From Paenibacillus sp. FSL H8-0332 (GTDB lineage Bacteria; Bacillota; Bacilli; Paenibacillales; Paenibacillaceae): a stretch of 64,000 nt of DNA. Shown one piece after another: positions 35,452 to 44,573 of the stretch; positions within the stretch are counted from its first letter, which is position 1, and each line of letters starts with the position of its first letter. The stretch is taken from positions 5,580,001-5,644,000 of the forward strand of contig NZ_CP150145.1 in assembly GCF_037963835.1 (NCBI RefSeq), given 5' to 3'. A model generated the notes under the pieces. It was not told where the DNA came from and searched no databases. It saw nothing but the letters and a program-made list of their open reading frames with translations. The position numbers and the translations under genes were made by a program.

Positions 35452-35552
35452 TATGTATTTATAGATAATAATATACTAACATATGAAATGCACTGTAATT
35501 GCTAGACTGCAAGCTTCACCTCCGAACCGGAGACGGATCCATTTGAGCGCAC

Positions 35553-35584
35553 CAAAAAAACCCATCCGGCGGAATGGGTTTGCG
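35553..35584 (-). terminator. Rho-independent terminator after the GntR/LacI regulator
   Basis: Minus strand AAACCCATTCC ... GGATGGGTTTTTTT hairpin beginning three bases after the regulator stop. It separates the regulator from the GH76 operon. Confidence 0.9.
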
Positions 35585-35586
35585 GA

Positions 35587-36759
35587 TTACAGCAGCTTGT
35601 TGTGACGGACAGGGCCGGTCGAATTCCCGGGAACCAGCTCAGCTTCCAGCATCACCTTATTGGGGACGGATTGGCCGTTCATAATACTGAGCACATTCTC
35701 CAGGGCAATCCGGCCCATCTCCTCTTCATTCTGCCGCATATGGGTGAAGGCATAGCCGCTGCCCAGATGTGTCGGCGGACTGTCAAAGCATATAATGGAG
35801 ATATCCTCAGGTACACGCAGTCCCAGACGTTCCACCGCAGTCTTCGCGAGCAGCGCGATATTGTATTCAATGGCAAATAACGCCGTGATTGACGGATGGC
35901 TCTGCAGATGGGTTACAAGCCGCGAGAGGTCCCGTTCAATATTATCTGTATTAAAAGACTTTGGCAGCGTCGAGGTTAAATCGCTGACCCACAGCTCCTT
36001 GTCCACCACGACTCCCCGCTGGGCATGGGCTTGAATGAAGCCCTCAATCCGGTCCTCCACGGCAGTGGTATCCACGGGAGGCGGAGACAGAAATGAAATA
36101 TGCGTATGCCCGAGGTCAAACAAATACTCCGTCGCATCGAGAGCTGCCTCCAGATTATTGGAGCTGATGGATGCCGCAGCCACTCCTTTGAGATGTCTGT
36201 CTACCAGCACGAGCGGAAACCGCCTGATGACCAGCTTCAGAATTTCCGCATTGAAATACTCGCCTTGGGCCGGAAAAATAATCAAACCGTCCACACCCAG
36301 TTTCAGCAGCTTCTGGATCGCCTGCTCCTCATTCTCCGGAATACCAAAGGTTCTCCGCAGCACCAGGAAGCAGTCACTGTCGCGTGAAGCCTGCTCCATC
36401 CCGTAGATCAGCCCCGTCCCGTAGCTGTTTCCAAAGTCGGTGATGATCAGGCCGACTGTTTTGTCACCGGAGTGAATCTTCATGGCAGCAGGGGTTGTGA
36501 TGTTCATCCCCGGGTCAGGCTGCCCAGCGGAAGCATCTGCTACGAACGAGCCGCGGCCGGGCTTGCGAACAATCAGCCGTTCGGCGGCAAGCATCTCAAG
36601 TGCTTTCTTGCTGGTTATACGGCTGACCTTATAGGTTTCAGCCAGCTCTTTCTCGGAAGGAACCCGTTCTCCGGGTTTATAAGCCTCCGTAAGGATGCTC
36701 TCCTTCACTTCATCAAAAATCTTCTCATACATCGGCTTGGAAGAGGTAGATTCAGTCAT
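35587..36759 (-). CDS. GntR-headed transcriptional regulator with LacI-type sugar-sensing domain
   Basis: 390 residues. A GntR winged helix is at ~8-75 (MYEKIFDEVKESILTEAYKP ... VSRITSKKALEMLAAERLIV). A LacI/PBP1-like effector domain is at ~105-385 (TVGLIITDFGNSYGTGLIYG ... ISIICFDSPP). This is the AraR architecture, in which a sugar releases the repressor. The ATG at 36759 has CAGGGGA upstream; the frame to 36873 runs through its promoter. Its own promoter carries a palindrome on the -10, suggesting autoregulation. The GH76 operon just downstream is the obvious target. Confidence 0.88.
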   Translation of the reverse strand: MTESTSSKPMYEKIFDEVKESILTEAYKPGERVPSEKELAETYKVSRITSKKALEMLAAERLIVRKPGRGSFVADASAGQPDPGMNITTPAAMKIHSGDKTVGLIITDFGNSYGTGLIYGMEQASRDSDCFLVLRRTFGIPENEEQAIQKLLKLGVDGLIIFPAQGEYFNAEILKLVIRRFPLVLVDRHLKGVAAASISSNNLEAALDATEYLFDLGHTHISFLSPPPVDTTAVEDRIEGFIQAHAQRGVVVDKELWVSDLTSTLPKSFNTDNIERDLSRLVTHLQSHPSITALFAIEYNIALLAKTAVERLGLRVPEDISIICFDSPPTHLGSGYAFTHMRQNEEEMGRIALENVLSIMNGQSVPNKVMLEAELVPGNSTGPVRHNKLL

Positions 36760-36805
36760 AACGTTCTTGGTCCCCTGACATTCATTTTTCAGTATCATAC
36801 ATAAT

Positions 36806-36834
36806 AATATATCATGATATATAAAAATTGTCGA
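36806..36834 (-). promoter_or_regulatory. Promoter with overlapping 16-bp palindrome for the GntR/LacI regulator
   Basis: Minus strand TCGACA (36829-36834), 17 bp, TATATT (36806-36811). ATATATCATGATATAT at 36807-36822 is a perfect palindrome covering the -10 and spacer. Confidence 0.65.
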
Positions 36835-36854
36835 TCCAGGTCGCCAGAACTTAT

Positions 36855-38015
36855 CTACCAATAACGCTGCCACTCTCCAAGCACCCGCATCAAGGCCTCA
36901 CAGTAGAAGTAATCCCCCCAGAGGGTGCATTCGTCAATCCCCCAACCCCGTGGTTTGTTATAGACACCATGCAGCAGAATTCCGTTTGAATGAGGATGCT
37001 CCTTCGTTGTGTACCGCTCAGCAAGTACAGCCAGCATCTCCAGGGCAGTTTCTCTGTATCCGGCTGCACCCGGATCGTCAGCCGGTAATTGCCGGAACAG
37101 CTCCAGCAGCCCGCAGACAGTAATAGCAGCAGCCGAGCTGTCCTTCTCCTGGCCGTCGCCGTCCGTAAATATCAGATCCCAATACACAATGCCGTCTGCC
37201 GGAAGTTTTGCCAGGAAATAGTCGGCCAGCTGCCTGGAGGCATCAAGCAGCGATGAATCGCCCGTATGCGCGTAGGCAAGCGCGAAGCCGTATATGCCCC
37301 AGGCCTGTCCTCTCGCCCAGCAGGAATCATCGGCATACCCCTGATGAGTGTTGCCGTACAGCGGCTTACCCGTTTCCGCGTCCATATAATAGGTGTGATA
37401 GGAGGTATGGTCTGGACGGACCAGATACCGGGCTGATTGCCGGGCGTGTCGGTGGGCTATGGATGCCAGGGCGCTGTCCCCGGTCTCTTCAGCAGCCCAG
37501 TGGAGCAGCGGAAGATTCAGCAGGCAGTCAATAATCATCCGGCCGCGCTGCGCCGGGTCATTCAGATCTCCCCAGGCCTGAATGATTCCAGCCTCGGGAA
37601 AGTAACGGTCCGCCAGCAGTCCGGCCGCTTCCAGCGCCATCTCCCGCGCCGCCGGATTGCCGGTAATCCGGTAGGCAGCAACCGCCGAGAGGCTGTACAG
37701 AAAACCCAGATCATGCGTATCCACCGCGATCCGCTCCTCCACCCGCCTCCGGAAGCTGTCCAACTGCTCTTCTGCCGCTTCCCGGTACCTGCTGTCTCCG
37801 GTCCATTCATACGCCAGCCAGACCATGCCGGTCCAGAAGCTGGCCGTCCAGTCCGTATTCTCTATCGCAGGATAGACCAGACCTTGGCTGGCCGACGCCG
37901 GGAACAGCTCCGTATATACGGGCAGATTCTGCTCAATTTTACCTACCGCAAACTTCAGGGCCTGTTCGAAGAACAGCCGCTCATCCTCCTTGAGTTCACA
38001 CAGTACTTTATGCAT
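36855..38015 (-). CDS. GH88 unsaturated glucuronyl hydrolase
   Basis: 386 residues, an (alpha/alpha)6-barrel enzyme that removes the unsaturated uronic acid left at the non-reducing end by polysaccharide lyases. D102 (DTHDLGFLYS) and D163 (MIIDCLLNLPLL) are 61 residues apart, the same spacing as the catalytic Asp88 and Asp149 of Bacillus sp. GL1 UGL. YADDSCWARGQAWGIYGFA is also typical. No signal peptide, so it acts on imported oligosaccharides. It overlaps the upstream gene by 8 bp and is last in the operon. Confidence 0.92.
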   Translation of the reverse strand: MHKVLCELKEDERLFFEQALKFAVGKIEQNLPVYTELFPASASQGLVYPAIENTDWTASFWTGMVWLAYEWTGDSRYREAAEEQLDSFRRRVEERIAVDTHDLGFLYSLSAVAAYRITGNPAAREMALEAAGLLADRYFPEAGIIQAWGDLNDPAQRGRMIIDCLLNLPLLHWAAEETGDSALASIAHRHARQSARYLVRPDHTSYHTYYMDAETGKPLYGNTHQGYADDSCWARGQAWGIYGFALAYAHTGDSSLLDASRQLADYFLAKLPADGIVYWDLIFTDGDGQEKDSSAAAITVCGLLELFRQLPADDPGAAGYRETALEMLAVLAERYTTKEHPHSNGILLHGVYNKPRGWGIDECTLWGDYFYCEALMRVLGEWQRYW

Positions 38016-39375
38016 GGCCTTCCAGCCTCCTTTTTAAGCGGAGTGTAAGTCCGATTGTCTGCCGGCCGCCGGTCAGATTGAATCTGAGGAAGGCTAGCTT
38101 ATCCTTAATCAGCTTAACTTCAGCACCGCCTGAACATGCGCTGACTTCATAGCCCGCCAGATCATCCCAGTACACTAACCCGAACGGAACAGCGCTGCTG
38201 CTCCCAATCTCATATTCAAGCTCAATCACCGTATCCGTCTTCAGGTACTTCGTCACGAATACCGGCGGAACAGCTTCTGTGAAATCATCGTTCATGTTCA
38301 GCTTGCCGATGTAATTGCGCAGCAGACGGGGCCTGCATTCTCCCTCCACGAAGGACAGCTGGCACTCTTTATCATAGTATAGAAAGGTTTCCGGCCAAGG
38401 GCCGAAGCCCACTCCGCCCAGAGTCATGGTGTATTCGTTAACCTCCGGCCGTACCGGATAATCATGGGTCAGCATATAAGATGGTGCCGTGTATTCATTC
38501 TGCTCTTTATACAGGCGTACAGCATGGGGTAAAGTCGTTAAGGTAATAGGATAGCTGGTAATATAGTTAAAAAAGAGATCCAGCATCCCTGCACATTCCT
38601 CGACATGGGAAGCCGGGAATACAGTGAACCGGTCTGTGAACTCCATCTCATGGCCTTCCTGCTGCTGGAGGAAAAACACCTGCCCGTTATGATCCGTATT
38701 GAACAAATATTCATCGAACAGATGCTTCCAGTAGTCGATATTCTCTCCCGTACACAGACCGGCGCGCAGCACATCGTTGGGATCCGTGGAATAGATGACT
38801 GGGCTGCCGGTATGGTAGGTGGCATGCAGGTCACGGGCGGTCCATTCACAGGCCACCACCTGGCCCCGGCCGGAATGCGGCACCTTGAAGCTCCCGCTGT
38901 TCACATACCAGGACCCCCAGGGAATGCCCTTATGGGTGATGCCATCCCACCAGAACTGCTCATAGCAATATCCCCACATGCCTTCAAAATCCAGTTCTTC
39001 CAGCACTTCAATCACTTCATTGTAAATCTTCCCCCTTGCGGCCACCTTGGTGGTGGCCCATGGGAAGGCCTCTTGCAGCAGCGACCAATCCTCTTCCAGC
39101 CGCCGCTTCAGCACCTCCTTAGAGGAGCCAGCCTCCTCTTCGAAAAAGGGGCATTGCAGGATGACATCATCGCCGTAGGCCGCATGCCATTCCCCGATCC
39201 GTTCCCGCAGGACCGGAATCGAGCCCCGGTTGACGATCCAGGTTACGGGAATCGCATATTTATGCGCAAGCTCCGCAGTCCGCTCAATCCCGTCAAGGGC
39301 GACACCCTTGCCCCAGTCTGCATCATAATGGGCAGCGTAGCTGACGAAGGTATAAATAAGTCGTTCCGGTTTCAA
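38008..39375 (-). CDS. Unrecognised protein, possibly NodB-like polysaccharide-acting fold
   Basis: About 455 residues, cytoplasmic. The start is a TTG at 39375 with GGAGG seven bases away (a GTG at 39378 is too close). The first ~270 residues (YTFVSYAAHYDADWGKGVAL, VTWIVNRGSIPVLRERIGEW, GMWGYCYEQFWWDGITHKG) look like a TIM-barrel-type domain with Asp/His/Trp-rich loops, reminiscent of polysaccharide deacetylases or GH57-like enzymes but without a motif I can name. The last ~120 residues look like a beta-sandwich. It overlaps the GH88 gene and follows the YesM kinase, so a role on the same glycan is likely. Confidence 0.6.
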   Translation of the reverse strand: MKPERLIYTFVSYAAHYDADWGKGVALDGIERTAELAHKYAIPVTWIVNRGSIPVLRERIGEWHAAYGDDVILQCPFFEEEAGSSKEVLKRRLEEDWSLLQEAFPWATTKVAARGKIYNEVIEVLEELDFEGMWGYCYEQFWWDGITHKGIPWGSWYVNSGSFKVPHSGRGQVVACEWTARDLHATYHTGSPVIYSTDPNDVLRAGLCTGENIDYWKHLFDEYLFNTDHNGQVFFLQQQEGHEMEFTDRFTVFPASHVEECAGMLDLFFNYITSYPITLTTLPHAVRLYKEQNEYTAPSYMLTHDYPVRPEVNEYTMTLGGVGFGPWPETFLYYDKECQLSFVEGECRPRLLRNYIGKLNMNDDFTEAVPPVFVTKYLKTDTVIELEYEIGSSSAVPFGLVYWDDLAGYEVSACSGGAEVKLIKDKLAFLRFNLTGGRQTIGLTLRLKRRLEGHA

Positions 39376-39445
39376 CACAATCCCTCCAGATATTCATAGT
39401 TTGTTCCTGCCGGACCCTGCCCGGCGCGGCTTCTCCGCCGTTGCC

Positions 39446-41221
39446 CTAGTTATCTTCATACTCTCCCGGAAACCGGAGGGTTACGGCGGTAAGCTTGTAG
39501 GGCTCACTCTCCAGCTCCATCGCGGCCTTGTCCCCATAGTGCAGGCGCAGCCGGGTGTAGACATTCCGCAGAGCGTAGCCGCCATGCTCCTGCCTGCCTG
39601 CTTCGACAAGTCCGGCTTCCACCCGCTCCTTGTCGAAGCCTTCCCCGTTGTCCTCCACCTTACAGACGATGAAGGTCCCTTCCCGGTACACGCGGATGAT
39701 GATCCGTCCGGTATGGCCTTCACTCCTGAATCCGTGGAGAATCGAGTTCTCCACCAGGGGCTGGAGCAGGATTTTTAGCAGCGGCTGCTCTTCCAGCCCT
39801 TCCTCCACTGTAATCTCATAGGTGAACAGCTCCTCGTAGCACTGCTGCTGCAGGCTTAAGTAACGGCTGACATGATCTACCTCCTTGGCTACGGTTGTCA
39901 GATCATGGCCGTTATTAAGCCCAAGCCGAAACAGTTGGGACAGGGAGACAATCATCTCCTTCACATCCTCCTGCTTGCGGGATTCTGATTTCCAGAGAAT
40001 CGTATTCAAGGTGTTGTAGAGAAAATGAGGATCAATCTGCGCCTGTAGCGCCTTGACCTCAGATACGCGCTTCTGCTTCTCCGCCTCAGTGACGTTCTGG
40101 ATGAGCTGCTCAATTTTGACCAGCATGATGTTGAAGCGTTCGCCCACCTGTGCCACCTCATCCCTGTAATCGCTGGAGAAGCGCACGGAGAGATCATTGT
40201 CACCGGCTCGGGACATCAGACGCTGCAGCCGATAGAGAGGGCGGATCAGCAGGCCGGTCATCCACTTCGACAGAATCAGTGCCAGCGGAATGAGCGCGAG
40301 AACGATAACAAGGGTGGCCCACCACATGTAACGGATATCCTTCAGCAGCACAGCCTTGGGCTGGAAGTAGAAGATCATCCAATTATCGGGAAAGGTCACC
40401 TTGGCCCAATTGACCAGATATTCCTTCCCTTCGAACCTGTATTCAAAATGATTGCGCCCCGCGTTAACCTCGCTCTGGAAGGCCGCTTCCCGCATCGGGG
40501 CTACGAAGCGGGAATGCTCATCCATCACCGGATTACCTGCTGCGTCAATGACTGCAATGCTTCCGCTGTCGCCGACCACATTCGTCTCGGCATATTCCTT
40601 GATGGCAGACTCCCGCACATTGACGACCACCTGCACATCGGTTCCCCGATAGGCCGAGATCGGCTCAATCAGCAGGCTGAGGACACGGCCGCTGTTTTCG
40701 AAGAGCCCGTCACGGTGGGCCGGAACCCACAGCGGCAGCGTCTTCTCCTGCATAATCCGGCTTAGCGGAGTGTCCGCGAAATCCAGATTCGTCCGCTTCG
40801 CCCCGGTGACAGAATAGAATTCACCGATGGGCGTGGACACAAGCACCGAATCAATGGATGGCTCGATCAGTTGCATTTGGACCAGGGGTACCTGCAGCGC
40901 GTTGTTCAGCGCGAAATAAGAATAGTAGCTGGCCTCTGTTCCCGGCGAGGCGCGGAGAATATCCTCGAAGGGCGGACTCATCATAAAGGTCAGGACCGAC
41001 AGCCGGACCTTGCGCAGCTTCTCCTCCAGCGCCTGGGCCGATTTGCCGATCATCATCTGGCTGAGCTCTGCCGTCTTGCGCTCCAGAAGCCGCGAAGCCA
41101 GGTATTGTGAGGAGACGCCTGTAACCCAGATCGCCAGAATCACGATGGACACTATGCCGATCCAGAGCCTGGTCTTGAAGGTGGAATTGTGCATTAATGT
41201 CCGCAAAATCGGCTTTCTCAT
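39446..41221 (-). CDS. YesM-type sensor histidine kinase
   Basis: 591 residues. Two membrane helices flank an extracytoplasmic Cache-like sensor (~35-305). A HAMP linker follows (RPLYRLQRLMSRAGDNDLSV), then His_kinase with QAQIDPHFLYNTLNTI (phosphoacceptor His) and the ATPase domain (VENSILHGF, VEDNGEGFDKERVEAG). It shares a 4-bp ATGA overlap with the response regulator gene. YesM kinases usually sense extracellular glycans with the help of a binding protein, here probably the lipoprotein at 42885. Confidence 0.93.
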   Translation of the reverse strand: MRKPILRTLMHNSTFKTRLWIGIVSIVILAIWVTGVSSQYLASRLLERKTAELSQMMIGKSAQALEEKLRKVRLSVLTFMMSPPFEDILRASPGTEASYYSYFALNNALQVPLVQMQLIEPSIDSVLVSTPIGEFYSVTGAKRTNLDFADTPLSRIMQEKTLPLWVPAHRDGLFENSGRVLSLLIEPISAYRGTDVQVVVNVRESAIKEYAETNVVGDSGSIAVIDAAGNPVMDEHSRFVAPMREAAFQSEVNAGRNHFEYRFEGKEYLVNWAKVTFPDNWMIFYFQPKAVLLKDIRYMWWATLVIVLALIPLALILSKWMTGLLIRPLYRLQRLMSRAGDNDLSVRFSSDYRDEVAQVGERFNIMLVKIEQLIQNVTEAEKQKRVSEVKALQAQIDPHFLYNTLNTILWKSESRKQEDVKEMIVSLSQLFRLGLNNGHDLTTVAKEVDHVSRYLSLQQQCYEELFTYEITVEEGLEEQPLLKILLQPLVENSILHGFRSEGHTGRIIIRVYREGTFIVCKVEDNGEGFDKERVEAGLVEAGRQEHGGYALRNVYTRLRLHYGDKAAMELESEPYKLTAVTLRFPGEYEDN

Positions 41222-42834
41222 CCGTTGCCCTGTCTGGGCCCATAGGCCGCCCGGAATTCCGTGGGCGTCATGCCGGTCGTTTTCTTAAAGACATCGCTGA
41301 AATAGGAGCGCTCCTCATAGCCGAGGCTTTCGGCAATTTCGGCGATGGGCCGGTCACCGGCCAACAGCAGCTTGGCCTGCTCCATCTTCTCCTGGATGAC
41401 GAAAGCGCCGACAGAGAGCCCGGTCACCTTCTTGAACAGGTTGGAGAAATAGCTGGTGCTCAGGTGAACATGGGCAGCATAGTCGCCAACCAGCAGATTG
41501 AGATGCAGATGCTCACGAATGTAGCGGATAGCCGCCTGAATCGCCTCTTGGGCGCTGAATTGCAGCCGGGACTGGACCTGCGCACAGCTCAGCTTGCTCA
41601 GCTGCTTCAGCGATTCGCGCAGATCGCTCAGCACCGCGCGGGGCGAGGTCAATGCCTTCATTAGCTCGGTCAGCTCCGGACTCCCGGCCAGTTCAGGCAC
41701 CGCATTGCGGATCAGAGCGGCAAGCTCTACACAGAGCGCCTTCGCACTGTCCGGCGAAGGCAGGGCTTCTGTCTTCCCGGCAGTTTCCAGCAGCATCAGC
41801 AGCAACTTCTCGGCCTGCCCGGCATTACCGGAACGCAGCGCATAGACCAGTTCCTTCTCCAGATCGGCATCAGGACGCGGAAGCACCTCGGGGCGCTGCG
41901 TGATATGCTCCCAGAAGAATACACTGTTGCCTCCGGTATAGAATGTGTAGGTTAGTGCCTCTACCGCCTGCTGATAGGCAACGGGAAGCTCATCCAGCTC
42001 CTGAACCGTCCGGCTTACGCCTGCCGAGACCGTGCATTTGGAGTAACGCTCGGCGTTCTCCCGGCATTCCTCAGCGATTCCCAGTGCGCTGGCCCCGTCC
42101 CCTGTGTTGATAATGAGCACGAAGCGGTGAACCGATTCGCGGAACAGCGTTCCCTTGGCCACCCGGAGCACAGTCTCCTCTACGATGTTCTGCACGGCAA
42201 ACCGCAGCAGCTCCGCATCATTGACCGGAATCTCCTCGCTCTTCTGTACGAAATGGTCAATCTCCAGCACCACGACGGCGAGCGGAGAGGACTGCATATC
42301 CATCTGCAGAAATTCCCAGCGCCTGCGCAGCGTCTCCGGCTGGGCCGAGAAGCGGACCAGCAGGCTGAGGTATTCCTGGCGCAATAACGGCATGCTCTCC
42401 CGCAGCTTCTGCTGCATGTCGCTCAGCTCCTCGCTATGCTGCCGCTCTCTCTCCAGCTCCTCCGCAGCTTTCTTCACCACTTCGGCCAGCTGCCTCGGCG
42501 TGAAGGGCTTGAGGATATAATCGAAGGCGCCCAGACGAAGCGCTTCCTGCGCATGATCGAAATCGGAATAGCCGCTGATGAAGATAAATTTGGCCTGCGG
42601 GAGCTGCGGCCGCAGCTCCCGCATCATCTCAATGCCGCTCAGCCTGGGCATACGGATATCCGTCACAATGATATCGGGCAGCTTCTTCTTAACGAGCGCC
42701 AGACCTCCCTCGCCACTGGATGCCGTGCCCACGATGTCTATCCCCAGTTCGCTCCAGTCCATATCCCGGGAGATCCCGTTCACGACAGCGCGGATATCAT
42801 CAATTACGACCATGGTATATGTCCGCTTGATCAT
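41218..42834 (-). CDS. YesN-type AraC-family response regulator
   Basis: 538 residues. Receiver domain at 1 to ~120 with the phosphoacceptor aspartate in DIIVTDIRMPRLSG. A linker region follows, then an AraC helix-turn-helix pair in the last 100 residues (VGDYAAHVHLSTSYFSNLFKKVTG ... IAEIAESLGYEERSYFSDVFKKTTGMTPTEFR). The ATG at 42834 has GGAGG upstream; an earlier in-frame start at 42852 lies before this site. It would activate the importer/GH88 operon in which it sits. Confidence 0.94.
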   Translation of the reverse strand: MIKRTYTMVVIDDIRAVVNGISRDMDWSELGIDIVGTASSGEGGLALVKKKLPDIIVTDIRMPRLSGIEMMRELRPQLPQAKFIFISGYSDFDHAQEALRLGAFDYILKPFTPRQLAEVVKKAAEELERERQHSEELSDMQQKLRESMPLLRQEYLSLLVRFSAQPETLRRRWEFLQMDMQSSPLAVVVLEIDHFVQKSEEIPVNDAELLRFAVQNIVEETVLRVAKGTLFRESVHRFVLIINTGDGASALGIAEECRENAERYSKCTVSAGVSRTVQELDELPVAYQQAVEALTYTFYTGGNSVFFWEHITQRPEVLPRPDADLEKELVYALRSGNAGQAEKLLLMLLETAGKTEALPSPDSAKALCVELAALIRNAVPELAGSPELTELMKALTSPRAVLSDLRESLKQLSKLSCAQVQSRLQFSAQEAIQAAIRYIREHLHLNLLVGDYAAHVHLSTSYFSNLFKKVTGLSVGAFVIQEKMEQAKLLLAGDRPIAEIAESLGYEERSYFSDVFKKTTGMTPTEFRAAYGPRQGNG

Positions 42835-42884
42835 AGGTGCCTCCTCCTTCAAAAGCCTCCTCCGGCCGGAGGAGGCGGAACTGA

Positions 42885-44480
42885 TTATTGTTGTTCCAGA
42901 TAACGCGCGTAAGCCGTATTATAGATTTCCAGTACTTCATCCAGCTTCAGCTGCTTCAGCTGCTGAACGAATGCGTCATAGCTGCCCTCCACTGTCTCTC
43001 CGCCCATGAACCACTTCTGCGAAGTTTCCATCACATAAGTTTCGATCGGCGGGAACAGCTCCTTAATCTTCTTGTCTTCATCCAGGGTGAAGTTCAGCTG
43101 CGGCACCTGGTACTCCGGGGCGAAGTAGTTATTGTCCACATACATTTTCACGCCTTCCAGAGCGATCTTATTCGTCCATTGCTCTTCGTAGGCGAAATCC
43201 TGATGTCCGCCGATCGTCAACTGGGCACCGGTGGTCTTGATCAAATAATCGACTACAGCAGGCTCATTCAATACCTTCTCGGTGAATACCGGCTTGCCGT
43301 CCACCACCGTGTACGTTTCGCCTTCGATTCCAAAGTTATGCAGACGGCGTCCTTCTTCAGTCCACCAGAAGTCCAAATAGCGCAGTACAGCCGCCGGGTC
43401 CTTGGCATTCGCTGAAATCGCCCAGCCGGCATCGTTGCCCAGCGGATTGCGCTTGGTTACTTCAAATACCTTGCCGGAGATGCTGGCCGGAGGTGCGATA
43501 GGACGCAGCGAGAAATTAGGCAGAGTCGGCTGGAGCTTGTTGTTGTAATTGGCGGTGCTGGCGAACCAGTCATGCACAGAACCGCCGGTATCATTCGCAA
43601 AGAGAATATCACGTGCGGTATTGCCGCGGGTGAAGATCTCCTTATCAATCAGCCCTTCCTTGTACCACTTGGCTGTCTCGGTCGCAGCCGTCTTATACTC
43701 CGGCTCGTTCGGCCCGTATACGATCTTACCGTCCTTCAGCTTGAAGGACAGCGAGGCATCCCACAGCGGAAATAGGGAAGCGAAGCCGGAAGTGGCATTG
43801 CGGGAGAAGAAAGGCACCTCGTCCTTCTTGCCGTTTCCGTTAGGGTCCTGTTCACGGAACGCCTTCAGCACCTCGTAGTACTCCTGAACTGTTGCCGGAG
43901 CCTTCAGCCCCAGCTTGTCGAGCCAATCCTGACGGATATACCAGCCCTCCTGGGCTTCCCCGTCAGACACGAACGGCACGACATAAATCTTGCCGTCTGA
44001 GGCAGTGATAGCACTCTTAACCGCCTTGTTCCCGTCCAGGAACGCCTTGAAGTTCGGAGCATTCTCGGCCAGCAGGTCATCCAGCGGCACAAGCGCGCCC
44101 TGAACAGCGATATTATTAAGTCCGGACAGCTGGTAAGCCACAATATCAGGCAGTTCACCCGAAGCGAGCAGCAGATTCCACGCCTGGGCATCGTCGCCTC
44201 CGGTCGGAGCTACATTCTTCAGTGTGACGCCGGTAGCCTTGGCCGCTTCCTGAAAAATCGGCAAATCGCCGTTAATCTGAAGCGCCTGGCTATAATAATA
44301 GAAGTTAAGATTTAGCGGTTCCACATTTGCTGCCGGTGAAGCAGAGGCGGCAGGCGAAGCGCCTGAATCATTCGCTGATGGGGATGGGGCTGCCCCCTCG
44401 TTGCCGCCTCCGCAGCCTGATATCAGGACGGCCATAAGCGCTGGTGCAAGCAGCAGGCTTTTCATCTTTTTCATATACAA
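42885..44480 (-). CDS. Extracellular solute-binding lipoprotein, LplA/YtcQ type
   Basis: 531 residues. Signal peptide with lipobox VLISGC, then a Gly/Ser/Pro/Ala linker (to ~48). A type 1 solute-binding fold follows (NLNFYYYSQALQINGDLPIF ... KLGLKAPATVQEYYEVLKAFREQDPNG). GGGAGG precedes the ATG. It follows the two permeases and precedes YesN/YesM, the usual layout of Paenibacillus oligosaccharide systems. The GH88 enzyme suggests uronate-containing oligosaccharides as ligand. Confidence 0.93.
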   Translation of the reverse strand: MYMKKMKSLLLAPALMAVLISGCGGGNEGAAPSPSANDSGASPAASASPAANVEPLNLNFYYYSQALQINGDLPIFQEAAKATGVTLKNVAPTGGDDAQAWNLLLASGELPDIVAYQLSGLNNIAVQGALVPLDDLLAENAPNFKAFLDGNKAVKSAITASDGKIYVVPFVSDGEAQEGWYIRQDWLDKLGLKAPATVQEYYEVLKAFREQDPNGNGKKDEVPFFSRNATSGFASLFPLWDASLSFKLKDGKIVYGPNEPEYKTAATETAKWYKEGLIDKEIFTRGNTARDILFANDTGGSVHDWFASTANYNNKLQPTLPNFSLRPIAPPASISGKVFEVTKRNPLGNDAGWAISANAKDPAAVLRYLDFWWTEEGRRLHNFGIEGETYTVVDGKPVFTEKVLNEPAVVDYLIKTTGAQLTIGGHQDFAYEEQWTNKIALEGVKMYVDNNYFAPEYQVPQLNFTLDEDKKIKELFPPIETYVMETSQKWFMGGETVEGSYDAFVQQLKQLKLDEVLEIYNTAYARYLEQQ

Positions 44481-44573
44481 TAATCCTCCCTTTTATCTAG
44501 TATATCTTATCCCTTTTCTATGCAAACAAGTACGCCTCCGGTCAAGGCTTCCCTGGCGGCACTGCTACTGGCT

